From the NCBI RefSeq assembly GCF_000379845.1, contig NZ_KB903786.1, positions 1-34,423 on the forward strand: 34,423 bases of DNA, written 5' to 3'. Shown here in pieces: positions 7,453 through 16,496 of the stretch; position 1 is the first letter of the stretch, and each line of letters begins with the position of its first letter. The position numbers and the translations under genes are program-made. The stretch comes from Moraxella boevrei DSM 14165 (GTDB taxonomy: Bacteria; Pseudomonadota; Gammaproteobacteria; Pseudomonadales; Moraxellaceae). The notes under the pieces were generated by a model that was not told the origin of the DNA, did not search any database, and saw nothing but the letters and a program-made list of their open reading frames with translations.

Positions 7453-9069
7453 ATGAATACCACTCAGCAAGGCGTGAATGGCGTACCGCCAAAACAAACG
7501 ACACCATTTGCAGGTAATCTCTTTTTTGCACTGATGATGGTGCTTTCTATGTTGTATTTTGTGTGGTGGGGGTACGATTATACCTTGCAACAGCAGGCGC
7601 TACTATTTTTGGTGGCGACTTTTTTTGGTGTGTTTATGGCGTTTAACATTGGCGGTAATGATGTGGCGAACTCATTCGGCACGTCAGTCGGTGCAGGGAC
7701 GTTGACAGTGACTCAAGCGTTGGTCGTGGCGGCGGTGTTTGAAGTGTCTGGGGCAATTTTGGCAGGGGCGGAAGTTACCAATACCATTCGTGGTGGGATT
7801 GTGGACTTAGACGGTTTACAGGTTACGCCTAACCAGTTTATTTATGTGATGTTGTCGGCTTTGATGGCGGCGGCGTTTTGGTTGTTATTTGCCACCAAAA
7901 AAGGTTTGCCTGTTTCTACCACACACGCCATTATCGGTGGTATTGTCGGTAGTTCTATCGTGCTTGGGGTTAATCTTGGCGGTACTGAATTGGCTTTTTC
8001 CACCATTAAATGGAGCGAAATCGGTGAAATTGCGATTTCTTGGGTGTTGTCACCGTTATTGGGCGGGGTGATTTCGTATCTGATTTATGGTCATGTGAAA
8101 AAATATATTTTATCCTATAACGACCACATGGAAGAAAAAGTACGTGTGGTAAAAGCCAAGAAAAGAGCGTTAAAACAACAACATAAAGAAGAATTAGAGG
8201 CGTTAAACGAACACGACAAACTCACCTACACCACCGCTTTATTGCAAGACCACGAACTGTTACAAGAAAAAGATTGCGACCGTGGCGAGCTTGTCACGCC
8301 ATATTATCAAGCCCTTTACGATATTGAAAAAGAACGTGATAGCCTAGATACCCTAAAAGCGTTAAAATTTTGGGTACCTTTGATGGCAGGGGCTGGCGGT
8401 ATGGTGATGACTGCCATGGTGGTGTTTAAAGGGTTAAAGCACACGCATTTGAACTTTAGCACGTTACAATCTGGTTTGATTATTGGCATGATTGGGGCGT
8501 TGATTTGGTTAACGGCGTTTGTTTATACCAAGACCATTCGTGGCAAACACAAAGAAGATTTGGCAAAAGCCACCTTTATCATGTTTAGCTGGATGCAAGT
8601 GTTTACCGCATCAGCGTTTGCCTTTAGTCATGGTTCAAATGACATTGCCAATGCCGTTGGTCCGTTTGTGGCGATTTTGGACGTTATCCGTAACAACGCC
8701 CTAGCCGCCGAAGCCAGCGTGCCTGCCCCTGTTATGGTGACTTTTGGCGTGGCGTTAATCGTTGGCTTGTGGTTTATCGGTAAAGAAGTTATTCAAACAG
8801 TTGGCACCAAACTTGCCGAAATGCACCCCGCATCGGGTTTTTCCGCAGAATTATCCGCAGCCGCAGTCGTTATGGGGGCATCGTCGCTAGGCTTGCCTGT
8901 ATCAAGTACTCATATTTTGGTGGGTGCGGTGCTAGGCATCGGTATGGTCAACAAAAATACCAATTGGGCGTTAATGAAACCAATCGGTCTAGCATGGGTG
9001 ATTACGTTGCCTGCATCAGCGATTATGGCATCCATTGCGTATGTGATTTTAAATAGCGTGTTTGGTTAA
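7453..9069 (+). CDS. pitA: Inorganic phosphate transporter, PiT family
   Basis: This is a 538-residue inner-membrane low-affinity phosphate (metal-phosphate) symporter. The two inverted PiT signatures are intact: GGNDVANSFG at residues 67-76 and HGSNDIANAVGP at about 393-404. LPVSTTHAIIGG (152-163) and its mirror LPVSSTHILVGA are also present. A charged cytoplasmic loop (about residues 222-305, rich in Lys/Glu) separates the halves, as in bacterial Pit proteins. The ATG at 7453 follows GAGG at 7441-7444. It stands between pepA-holC and lptFG as an independent unit with its own terminator. No PhoB-box-like operator was recognised. Confidence 0.95.
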   Translation: MNTTQQGVNGVPPKQTTPFAGNLFFALMMVLSMLYFVWWGYDYTLQQQALLFLVATFFGVFMAFNIGGNDVANSFGTSVGAGTLTVTQALVVAAVFEVSGAILAGAEVTNTIRGGIVDLDGLQVTPNQFIYVMLSALMAAAFWLLFATKKGLPVSTTHAIIGGIVGSSIVLGVNLGGTELAFSTIKWSEIGEIAISWVLSPLLGGVISYLIYGHVKKYILSYNDHMEEKVRVVKAKKRALKQQHKEELEALNEHDKLTYTTALLQDHELLQEKDCDRGELVTPYYQALYDIEKERDSLDTLKALKFWVPLMAGAGGMVMTAMVVFKGLKHTHLNFSTLQSGLIIGMIGALIWLTAFVYTKTIRGKHKEDLAKATFIMFSWMQVFTASAFAFSHGSNDIANAVGPFVAILDVIRNNALAAEASVPAPVMVTFGVALIVGLWFIGKEVIQTVGTKLAEMHPASGFSAELSAAAVVMGASSLGLPVSSTHILVGAVLGIGMVNKNTNWALMKPIGLAWVITLPASAIMASIAYVILNSVFG

Positions 9070-9094
9070 TTTGTTTAACAAACTTAACACTTTT

Positions 9095-9130
9095 AAAATA
9101 AGGCGTTTGCAAATTCGCCTTATTTTTTTT
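9095..9130 (+). terminator. Rho-independent terminator of pitA
   Basis: The perfect 11-bp arms AAAATAAGGCG and CGCCTTATTTT are separated by 10 bases and followed by a T run, 25 bases after the pitA stop. Confidence 0.9.
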
Positions 9131-9146
9131 GGTTTTGGCAAAATTA

Positions 9147-9155
9147 TGCTATAAT
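9147..9155 (+). promoter_or_regulatory. Extended -10 promoter of lptF-lptG
   Basis: TGCTATAAT is an exact TGn plus consensus -10 match. The -35 region is only T-rich, which is normal for extended -10 promoters. The predicted start near 9162 gives a leader of about 55 bases before lptF. Confidence 0.6.
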
Positions 9156-9217
9156 TTTCGTTGGTTTGCAGATTTTAAATCATTTTTCTAATTTTTGACA
9201 AAAATAGGCGGTATTAG

Positions 9218-10324
9218 TTGATTTTACGGCGTTATATGATGAGTCAAGTGGCGAGTACCACCACGATTGTGCTGTTATTTTTAATGGTACTAATGCTCGG
9301 TGGGCGTCTAATTCGCTACTTTGGCATGGTCGCTGAAGGTCGGCTAAACATGGGATTTTTGTTTAATCTGATTGGTTATAATTTGCCGAGTTTTTTGGAA
9401 TTGATTTTGCCTTTGTCATTTTTTGTGGCGTTGATGTTGGTACTTGGGCGGATGTACGTTGACCACGAGATGAGCGTACTGTTTTCGAGTGGGCAAAGTC
9501 GTGGGCGAATGACTCGTCTGATGTTGCCGTTGGTTTTGGCGTTATTCGTCATAGAAGCAGGCATCAGCCTATGGGCAAAACCATATGGCGTGGAAAAAAC
9601 TGAAAAAATTTGGCAAACCCAGTCGTTAAGCAGTGCTTTTGATCTGATAAAACCACAAACCTTTATCAGCAGTGGCAATTACCACATCTATGTCGGCTCT
9701 ATGGATAAAAACACCCGTACCTTAAACGACATTTACATCATCCAAAAATCAGAAAAAACCGCTACCAAAGACGTGATAATTACCGCCAAAAAGGCTGAAC
9801 AAACCGTCAGCCACGCAGATGAGCCATTTACCCGTTTGGTCTTATCATCAGGTAAACGTTACGAAATTGACACCGATAATCGTATTTATAACCAAACAAC
9901 ATTTGACAAATACCAAATCAGCATCGCCAAACCCAACAACCAAAATAATAAAACACAGAATATCACCGCCCAATCTAGCAACCAATTATTCACCAACTTA
10001 AAAGAGCCTGAAGTAAAGGCAGAGCTTGGCTACCGTTTGAGTTTGCCATTTTTGATTATCATCGCCAGTATGCTCGCTACCCCACTCGCCCAAGTGCAAC
10101 CACGGCAAGGGCGTTGGCTACGCTTGTTGCCTGCAATTTTGGTTTTTGTGGCGGTGGCGATAAGCATCATTTCACTCAAAACCAACATTAGCAAACAAAA
10201 GTTAAGTGTATGGGCATATGCGTGGTTTATTATGGCAGTGATGCTCATCTGTCTGTGGCTCAACTGGCAACAACGCATCAGACATCGCTTGCGTCATCGC
10301 ACGCCAACCATTGTGCAATCTTAG
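9218..10324 (+). CDS. lptF: LPS export ABC permease LptF
   Basis: This 368-residue inner-membrane protein of the LptBFGC complex extracts lipopolysaccharide and passes it to the periplasmic bridge. The TTG start at 9218 is preferred. It restores the family's MI(L/I)RRY N-terminus and has AGGCGG 6 bases upstream, while the next in-frame ATG would delete this conserved start. Helices cover roughly residues 12-34, 45-75 and 92-115. The periplasmic beta-jellyroll spans about 125-265, including the typical SSGNYHIYVG and LSSGKRYEID stretches. Three helices follow the RLSLPFLIIIASMLATPLA motif. lptG follows 12 bases later. Identity is clear from the pair and the fold layout. Confidence 0.93.
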   Translation: MILRRYMMSQVASTTTIVLLFLMVLMLGGRLIRYFGMVAEGRLNMGFLFNLIGYNLPSFLELILPLSFFVALMLVLGRMYVDHEMSVLFSSGQSRGRMTRLMLPLVLALFVIEAGISLWAKPYGVEKTEKIWQTQSLSSAFDLIKPQTFISSGNYHIYVGSMDKNTRTLNDIYIIQKSEKTATKDVIITAKKAEQTVSHADEPFTRLVLSSGKRYEIDTDNRIYNQTTFDKYQISIAKPNNQNNKTQNITAQSSNQLFTNLKEPEVKAELGYRLSLPFLIIIASMLATPLAQVQPRQGRWLRLLPAILVFVAVAISIISLKTNISKQKLSVWAYAWFIMAVMLICLWLNWQQRIRHRLRHRTPTIVQS

Positions 10325-10336
10325 GGGAAAAATCGG

Positions 10337-11428
10337 ATGTTTCAGCACCAAATTTTAAAAAACTATGTGCGTAAACAGGCTTTTTTTGCCATTTTAGGGG
10401 CGATCGTTGGCTTGACCTTGTTAAAATTTTTATTTGACTATTTAGCCCAACTTGAAGATGTTAAAGACAGTTACAGCTATTTGGACGCTTTTTATTACAT
10501 CGTGCTATCCACCCCACAAAGTCTGCAAGAATATATGCCGATTGGGGCGTTGGTCGGTGCGGTGATCGGATTGGGTTTGTTAGCAAATAACAGCGAACTT
10601 ACCGTCATTCAAGCATCGGGTTTAAGCCGTTTTCACATCGTGGCATGGGTGATACAGCCTGCGATGATTTTTGTGTTAATCGGACTGTTATTAAGCCAAT
10701 TTGTCATTCCCACTAGCAACCAACTCGCTCGCCAAATCAAAAGTCAACAACCGCTGATTGCTACTTCGTTAAACGGCTATTGGGAAAAAACCGACAACCA
10801 AATTATTCATATTGACTACGCAGATACGCAAGGTAAACTTAAAAATGTAAAAATTTGGCAATTATCAAATACAGGTAAATTGCAAAGTGTTATCCGTGCT
10901 GAGACAGGCAGTTTTTACAGCCCAAAACGCCCGACTACCACAAAACAAGCAGGTTGGTTCTTAAACGATGTCAAACAAATCAGCATCAACGCCAACGGCT
11001 CAAGCCAACTCACACAGCACGAGCAGTTGTCTGTCCAACTGCCGATTGAACCTAGCTCTATTTACCTGTTAACGCTCCGTCCTGACGATATGTCGCTCAG
11101 CGATTTAGCAGAGCATCAGCGTCTATTAGCAAAGGATAATCACCGCTCGCTACCGCATGAAGTGGCGTTTTGGCGAAAATCTCTATCGCCGTTTGCGGTT
11201 TTATCGCTAGTCTTAGTGGCGTGTTCGTTTGTGTTTGGCTCATTGCGTAGCCAAAGTTTGGGCTTTCGCTTGGTAATTGCGTTATTGTTAGGATTATTGT
11301 TTAGTTATGTGCAAGATTTGGTTGGATTTATTAGTTTATCTACAGAATTTTCACCGTTATTGATGGTGTTATTTCCGATTGTTTTAAGTGCAATTATCGG
11401 AATTTATTTAATCAAAACCAAAAATTAA
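10337..11428 (+). CDS. lptG: LPS export ABC permease LptG
   Basis: This 363-residue partner of LptF is the second transmembrane subunit of the LPS extractor. The ATG at 10337 follows AGGGGA, and only 12 bases separate it from lptF. It has the LptG order: a first helix after the N-terminal KNYVRKQAFFAILG, the coupling-helix region STPQSLQEYMPIGALVGA (about residues 55-72), a periplasmic jellyroll (about 130-250), then DDMSLSDLAEHQRLL and three C-terminal helices starting near EVAFWRKSLSPFAVLSLV. Length is normal. It is co-transcribed with lptF and may read through into msrA, 31 bases downstream. Confidence 0.94.
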   Translation: MFQHQILKNYVRKQAFFAILGAIVGLTLLKFLFDYLAQLEDVKDSYSYLDAFYYIVLSTPQSLQEYMPIGALVGAVIGLGLLANNSELTVIQASGLSRFHIVAWVIQPAMIFVLIGLLLSQFVIPTSNQLARQIKSQQPLIATSLNGYWEKTDNQIIHIDYADTQGKLKNVKIWQLSNTGKLQSVIRAETGSFYSPKRPTTTKQAGWFLNDVKQISINANGSSQLTQHEQLSVQLPIEPSSIYLLTLRPDDMSLSDLAEHQRLLAKDNHRSLPHEVAFWRKSLSPFAVLSLVLVACSFVFGSLRSQSLGFRLVIALLLGLLFSYVQDLVGFISLSTEFSPLLMVLFPIVLSAIIGIYLIKTKN

Positions 11429-11459
11429 ATTTATTTTTTTAACAAAAAAGGACAAAATA

Positions 11460-11981
11460 ATGCAAAAAATTGTACTCGGCGGTGGCTGTTTTTGGTGTAC
11501 CGAAGCGGTATTTTTACGAGTCAAAGGCGTGCAAAAAGTAACGTCAGGCTACATGGGTGGCTCTGCCGACACTGCCAATTATCAAGCAGTCTGTGGTGGT
11601 GATACAGGTCATGTGGAAGTGATTTTGGTGGAATTTGACGATAATGTGGTAGATTTGGACACGATTTTCGCCATCTTTTTTACCATTCACGACCCAACTA
11701 CGGTTGACCGTCAAGGCAACGACATCGGTAGCCAATATCGTTCGGCGATTTTTTATACCAATGAAAATCAAAAAATAATTGCCGAGACAATGATAACTTC
11801 ATTGAAAAACCAAGGCATTAACATCGTAACCCAGTTAAAACCCAGTGATATTTTTTATCCTGCGGAAGATTATCATCAAGATTTTTTTCATAAAAATCCG
11901 ACACAAGGCTACTGCAATTTTGCCATTCCACCAAAATTAATCAAATTACGCCAAAATTTTGCGGAAGTTTGGCAAGATTGA
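11460..11981 (+). CDS. msrA: Peptide methionine-S-sulfoxide reductase MsrA
   Basis: This 173-residue cytosolic repair enzyme reduces the S-epimer of methionine sulfoxide in proteins. The catalytic motif GGGCFWCTEA puts the nucleophilic cysteine at residue 10. The other family blocks are present: VTSGYMGG, GHVEVILVEFD, FFTIHDPTT, QGNDIGSQYRSAIFY and AEDYHQDF. It is a stand-alone MsrA without an MsrB fusion. The ATG at 11460 has AAGGA 8-12 bases upstream. It lies 31 bases after lptG on the same strand, so it may share that transcript. Confidence 0.96.
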   Translation: MQKIVLGGGCFWCTEAVFLRVKGVQKVTSGYMGGSADTANYQAVCGGDTGHVEVILVEFDDNVVDLDTIFAIFFTIHDPTTVDRQGNDIGSQYRSAIFYTNENQKIIAETMITSLKNQGINIVTQLKPSDIFYPAEDYHQDFFHKNPTQGYCNFAIPPKLIKLRQNFAEVWQD

Positions 11982-11998
11982 TGTTTTTTTGAAAACAT
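11981..11998. terminator. Weak AT-only hairpin between convergent genes
   Basis: ATGTTTT pairs with AAAACAT around a 4-base loop, starting in the msrA stop codon. The stem is AT-rich and the T tract is short, so termination is doubtful. It is the only hairpin found between msrA and the opposing gene. Confidence 0.3.
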
Positions 11999-12026
11999 TT
12001 AAAATTCATTCAAAAGTAGTTGCAAT

Positions 12027-13193
12027 TTAGGCTTGACAACCGACTAACCACAATGCAGAACGGCTATTTTTGGCAAGTTGGGGTGTGGTAAAGTTGAGCG
12101 TTTGCCCTTGCGGTAACTCGTTTAAGGTTAAGCCACCACTTGCGATAATTGCCGATAAAAGTTGATATTTGACCGCATAATTCATATTTTGGGCGTTGCT
12201 AATCGTATGGGTTACCATGCCCACCACCTCGCCTGTCGCTAACAGCAATGGGCTACCGCTAGAGCCTGCCTGAATAGGGGCGGTAAATTGAATAAAACGA
12301 ATATCACCGCCAATCCCACGCAACCCTGCAATGTTGCCTTGCGTAACTTGTAGCTGACTACTCAGCCCTGAGAGCGGAAATCCCAACGTGGTAATCTGCT
12401 CGCCAAGCAACTCAACGCCTGCCACCCGAATGGGCAAATAATGTGGTAACGGCTCTTTTACCTTTAATACCGCTGTATCACTGCCTTCATCGCTGATAAG
12501 CACTTGAGCTTCAATATCCGACAATCCTTCTTGGCGTAAGCCAATCAGATTTGCCCCATCAATCACATGATGACAGGTCAACAAATGATAAGGGTCAATG
12601 GCAAATGCCGTGCCTGTCCACGTTTCGCCTGATTGCGGACGGCGTTGGGCGGGCGATTGCTCGCTGTGTAAACCTTGATAGAAAGTTGGATGCCGTGCAT
12701 CTAAACTGATTTGCAGTTTTTGGGCAAAATTGCTCAAATGTTGTGTACTATTTTCTGCCAATGCACGTACTTTATATTGACCGTTACGCTCATAAATTTC
12801 TAGCAAAATGCTCGCCTTGACATGGCGTTCTTGGGCGTGGTATTGATAGCTAATCGTGTCATTAATTATCAGCTCAAAGGCGTTAATTTCCACCGCAGGC
12901 AAATTCATCTCAGCCGTGTCATAGGCATAGGCAATCAGTTGCACGGTTTTGGCGTGGTGCTTTTCAAACAGTTGATTAAGCTGTAATTGCCAAGTTTGTT
13001 TTTCAGCGTCAAAACTCGCCCAATCTTTATTTTCATGCAAATACGCAGGGCTAATTAACGCCTTTTTCTCGCTATCCATAACAAGCCACAACAAGCCAAT
13101 TTCTGTGCTAAGCCGTGCATTGGCAGATTTGATATGGATTTGACAAGTGGCATTGGCTAACACGGTATTTGCACCAAGGGGGAGATGTTGCAT
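12027..13193 (-). CDS. TerD-like domain fused to a trypsin-like serine protease
   Basis: This is a 388-residue protein with two parts. Residues about 1-165 resemble the TerD/TerA tellurium-resistance stress fold: the opening LPLGANT, VQLIAYAYD, and especially ASILLEIYERNGQYKVRAL (127-145) followed by an LSNFAQKL helix. Residues about 190-350 are a trypsin-like (S1/DegP-type) peptidase with a complete triad: His209 in LLTCHHVIDGA, Asp239 in EGSDTAVLKV and Ser312 in QAGSSGSPLL. No signal peptide is visible, so it is probably cytoplasmic, unlike DegP. There is no PDZ domain. The ATG follows AAGGAAAA. It lies 53 bases behind an ATP-grasp gene on the same strand. The substrate is unknown; the protease half is more certain than the TerD-like half. 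Confidence 0.82.
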   Translation of the reverse strand: MQHLPLGANTVLANATCQIHIKSANARLSTEIGLLWLVMDSEKKALISPAYLHENKDWASFDAEKQTWQLQLNQLFEKHHAKTVQLIAYAYDTAEMNLPAVEINAFELIINDTISYQYHAQERHVKASILLEIYERNGQYKVRALAENSTQHLSNFAQKLQISLDARHPTFYQGLHSEQSPAQRRPQSGETWTGTAFAIDPYHLLTCHHVIDGANLIGLRQEGLSDIEAQVLISDEGSDTAVLKVKEPLPHYLPIRVAGVELLGEQITTLGFPLSGLSSQLQVTQGNIAGLRGIGGDIRFIQFTAPIQAGSSGSPLLLATGEVVGMVTHTISNAQNMNYAVKYQLLSAIIASGGLTLNELPQGQTLNFTTPQLAKNSRSALWLVGCQA

Positions 13194-13246
13194 AGGTTTT
13201 TCCTTAAAATTTTCGCCCTATCTTAGCATATTTTTTATAAAAATAA

Positions 13247-14314
13247 TTAAATTCTCACACTCGTCATCAATGGTCTTACCGCACAAGGCTGGATTTTTTT
13301 GCGGATTTCTGTTAAGTTTGGCTTATCAATCAATCCTGAAAAATATAAAAACGCCAACTGGGTCAAATCCACCCCACTATGTACCGTATAACCAATGCCA
13401 CCAGACGGACGGCTATTGATTTCCAACACATGATGCTCGCCTGCTTCATCGGCTTTGGTCTGCACGCTCACAATCCCATCACAACCAAACGAGTGAATAA
13501 GCGGTAGCACCACTGCCATCACGTCGTTATCATAACCCAAATATTGGACACTGCCTTGTTTATAACGGGTAACCGCCCCCAGCACTTCGCCACGCTCACA
13601 CACCACATCAATCGAATACTCACGCCCTGACAAATAAGGCATTAGCAACATTGGAATGGGTTTTTCATGCACTTGCTGACTATGTTCATACGCATGGAGA
13701 AACTGGCTTATGCTGATATCTTTATTATCGGTCATGTACAAGTGCTCAAAACTATCCAAATTCTCATCATGATGTAATTTCCAAAAACCTTGGGCAAAAA
13801 TCCCCGAAACAGGTTTAACACATAACGGTATTTGCTGATATTGCTTTAATAAAATTTTTAATTCATCTACATTATTAAATTGCCAAGCGGTCGTCACTTT
13901 GATATTGTTTTGTTGGCAAAATTGGGTAAAATCAGATTTATTGTCAATTTTTGCTAACATATCGCTACTAGTCGCCCCTGTTAACAAGCGAATGCCTTGC
14001 TCGGCTAACATCGCTCGGTACGGTTCGTAATCTGCCGAGTTACGCCCTGTTAATAACACGTTGGCATGGTGTTGTTTGGCATGGTTAATAACAAATTCAC
14101 AACGTATTTTTGCCTGTTGGGATTTATTATGGCTTCCAAGCTCGGTATCGTAAGGTTCTTGATAAGCGATATCAGCACAGCTTAAAATTTCTGGACGCTC
14201 ATGGCGGTGTGATGCGATGATTTGTAACGGATATTGGGGTTTTAGGCGTTGCAAAGATTGGAGCATATCTCGTTGGCTAGATTGTCCTTCGGCGAGATAA
14301 ACGGCGATTGACAT
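13247..14314 (-). CDS. ATP-grasp domain enzyme
   Basis: This is a 355-residue soluble enzyme expected to use ATP to join a carboxylate to an amine or thiol through an acyl-phosphate. Residues 1-120 form a Rossmann-like pre-ATP-grasp domain. The ATP-grasp core shows Lys167 in LCVKPVSGIFAQGF, the YLSGREYSIDVV strand (228-239) and the metal-binding VLEINSRPSGGIG (296-308, with Glu298 and Asn300). It resembles the carbamoyl-phosphate-synthetase-like ATP-grasp proteins that accompany TerD genes in tellurium-resistance-type stress islands. The TerD-like protease gene directly follows. The substrate is unknown. The ATG at 14312-14314 follows AAAGGAAAA. A terminator-like hairpin lies just upstream. 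Confidence 0.85.
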   Translation of the reverse strand: MSIAVYLAEGQSSQRDMLQSLQRLKPQYPLQIIASHRHERPEILSCADIAYQEPYDTELGSHNKSQQAKIRCEFVINHAKQHHANVLLTGRNSADYEPYRAMLAEQGIRLLTGATSSDMLAKIDNKSDFTQFCQQNNIKVTTAWQFNNVDELKILLKQYQQIPLCVKPVSGIFAQGFWKLHHDENLDSFEHLYMTDNKDISISQFLHAYEHSQQVHEKPIPMLLMPYLSGREYSIDVVCERGEVLGAVTRYKQGSVQYLGYDNDVMAVVLPLIHSFGCDGIVSVQTKADEAGEHHVLEINSRPSGGIGYTVHSGVDLTQLAFLYFSGLIDKPNLTEIRKKIQPCAVRPLMTSVRI

Positions 14315-14337
14315 ACGATTTTCCTTTGATTTTTAAT

Positions 14338-14372
14338 AAAAAAATGGTAAATAAAACTTCATTTACCATTTT
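14338..14372 (-). terminator. Terminator-like hairpin between flotillin and ATP-grasp genes
   Basis: The arms AAAATGGTAAAT and ATTTACCATTTT match perfectly over 12 bp with an 8-base loop. On the minus strand they are followed by a T run. It begins 21 bases after the flotillin stop and ends about 24 bases before the ATP-grasp start. Confidence 0.75.
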
Positions 14373-14393
14373 AGTTTTTTTAACAATATTAAT

Positions 14394-16409
14394 TTATGAC
14401 GGTTGATTTTCCGAGTTATTCTCGGTACTTAGTAAGTTGTTTTTGGCATCACCATTTACCATTTTCGCCATTTTATCGGCAATCACATGGTTAATTAAAC
14501 CATTTAAAGTGCCTGATTTTTCTGCCAAACCGTCAATCGCCTTGCCAATGGATAAGGATTTGGCAAAGTTGTTAAAGAAGTGATCTTCACCACCCACAAT
14601 GTCAATTTTGGCACGTTCCAGAGCGGTCGCCAATACCACGGCATTTTCTTTAGCAATGTCTTTACCTGCTTCAATAGAAACAAGGGCTTCTTTTAGGGCG
14701 GTTTCTAACGCCATACGGTATTCTTCGTGTTCACGAGCCGAGTCGCTCATGCTACCCATGGCATTGAATTTGTCCACCAAGCCGTCCGCTTCTGCTTTAA
14801 AGTGTTCACGCGTGACTTCGGCTTTGGCAAGTCCGACTTCACGTTCTGCTTTGGCGTTAGATTCAGCACGAGCCGAGATAACTTCGGCATCTGCCATACC
14901 AATCTCACGCTCAGCAATCGCTTGAGCTTGTCCTGCTTTGAGTTTGGCGTCAGCTTCGGCTTCACCTGTAGCCTTGATGACGTTGGCTTTGGCAAGTCCT
15001 TCTTTCTCTAGTGCCACCGCTTTGGCTTCTTGCACCACAGCCTCTGCCACGCCATGAGCGGACTCTTCGGCTTTAATGCCTTCAGCCAATTTGATTTTTG
15101 CATCGGCTTCTTTTTGGGCTGAGTCCAGTTTTGCCTGTGCCAATGTGATGATTTCTTGGGCTTTAAATTTCGCCGATTGTTCTTCAGCTTCGGCTTGTTT
15201 CACTTGACGAACTTTGATTTCTTCGGCTTCGGCTTCGGCTAACAGCACACGTGTTTGTTTGGCTCGGTCAGCTTCGGACACTTCACGCACTTCTTTAATA
15301 CGTTCTTCTTCCATTGCCACCGTTTTATCTACCGCAATGCGTTCACGGATAACGTTGGCAATTTCTTTTTTCTCAAGTTCAATCGCACGGTCGGCTTCAA
15401 TTTTTTGTAACTCAACTTCACGTTCTCGAGCGACCACTTCCAGTGCACGAGCTTTGGCAACTTTTTCTTCTTCAATAGCCACCGCACGTTTGCGATTTTG
15501 TTCGGCAACTTCAATTTCACGTTGTTGGTTTTCTCGTTGCACCGCCAAATCTTGCTCCACCAAAATCGTGGAACTTTCGTATTTTTTGCGTTCTTCTTCT
15601 TGCACTTTTTTGGTTTCGGCTTCTTCACGAGCAATCACGGACGCAATCTCACGCTGTTGGCGAGCGGTGGCATCGGCTTGTTGGCGTTCTAATTCCAACA
15701 TGGCTTCGGCAGTTTCTACATTTTTCTTCTTTATTGCCAACTCTTCATCACGTTCCAGTTCATTGGTACGAATATTTTGACTGGCGGTAATTTCGGTAAT
15801 TTTGCGAATACCTTCGGAATCCAGAATATTGTTGGGGTCAAGCGAAGATTTTGGCGTTTGTTCAAGGTAATCAATCGCCACATCTTCTAGCACATAGCCA
15901 TTTAAATCATTGCCAATTTCACGGATAATGCGTTCACGAAATTCACTGCGATTTTCAAACAGTTTCACAAAATCAATCTGTTTGCCAACCGTTTTTAACG
16001 CTTCTGAAAATTTGGCATTAAACAACTCATTTACCGCTGATTTATCAGACGCACGCTCCACGCCCACCGCTTTGGCGACTTTTAACACATCTTCTTCGGT
16101 TTCATTGACCCGCAAATAAAACGCCACCGTGATATCGGCACGCATATTATCACGGCAAATCAAACCTTCCTTACCACGTCTATCCACTTCTAGGGTAATG
16201 AGCGAAATCCGCATGAGTTCCTTTTTGTTAATCACAGGCCAGACCAAACCGCCGTCAAACCGCACGGAAATCTTGTGCATGCCGTTGATAATCAACGCCG
16301 TTCCCTGTTCAACTTTATTATAAAAGGCTTTAAATAACAACAAGATAGCCATTAAAAACACAAAAACCAATACCACTATTGTGCCTATCATGATTAAGGT
16401 ACTTGCCAT
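14394..16409 (-). CDS. yqiK: Flotillin-like SPFH-domain protein (YqiK type)
   Basis: This is a 671-residue membrane-anchored scaffold protein. A single N-terminal helix (about residues 4-27) is followed by the SPFH/band-7 domain (about 28-200, with VEQGTALIINGMHKISVRFDGG-type strands read in pieces and the NNIL-containing end). A very long Glu/Lys/Ala coiled coil covers roughly 205-560, with repeated A-E-A-x-A segments. The tail (about 600-671) is less charged. This is the bacterial flotillin layout, forming oligomers in membrane microdomains. A yqiJ-like gene lies 87 bases upstream, the same pair as E. coli yqiJ-yqiK. The ATG follows AAGGAG. A terminator-like hairpin follows, and then the ATP-grasp/TerD pair. 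Confidence 0.92.
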   Translation of the reverse strand: MASTLIMIGTIVVLVFVFLMAILLLFKAFYNKVEQGTALIINGMHKISVRFDGGLVWPVINKKELMRISLITLEVDRRGKEGLICRDNMRADITVAFYLRVNETEEDVLKVAKAVGVERASDKSAVNELFNAKFSEALKTVGKQIDFVKLFENRSEFRERIIREIGNDLNGYVLEDVAIDYLEQTPKSSLDPNNILDSEGIRKITEITASQNIRTNELERDEELAIKKKNVETAEAMLELERQQADATARQQREIASVIAREEAETKKVQEEERKKYESSTILVEQDLAVQRENQQREIEVAEQNRKRAVAIEEEKVAKARALEVVAREREVELQKIEADRAIELEKKEIANVIRERIAVDKTVAMEEERIKEVREVSEADRAKQTRVLLAEAEAEEIKVRQVKQAEAEEQSAKFKAQEIITLAQAKLDSAQKEADAKIKLAEGIKAEESAHGVAEAVVQEAKAVALEKEGLAKANVIKATGEAEADAKLKAGQAQAIAEREIGMADAEVISARAESNAKAEREVGLAKAEVTREHFKAEADGLVDKFNAMGSMSDSAREHEEYRMALETALKEALVSIEAGKDIAKENAVVLATALERAKIDIVGGEDHFFNNFAKSLSIGKAIDGLAEKSGTLNGLINHVIADKMAKMVNGDAKNNLLSTENNSENQPS

Positions 16410-16496
16410 AAACCGCTCCTTTTTACCGTAAAATGGGCTTTAACCACCAAAAACCTAAAGCCTAGTTAAAAATATTGTTAAATTTTTTGTGAAAAA

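Noticed and set aside
15214-15780. Long plus-strand open frame opposite the flotillin coiled coil
   Set aside because: It is antisense to the Glu/Ala/Lys repeats, which produce Ser/Arg-rich shadow frames. No ribosome binding site or family motif.
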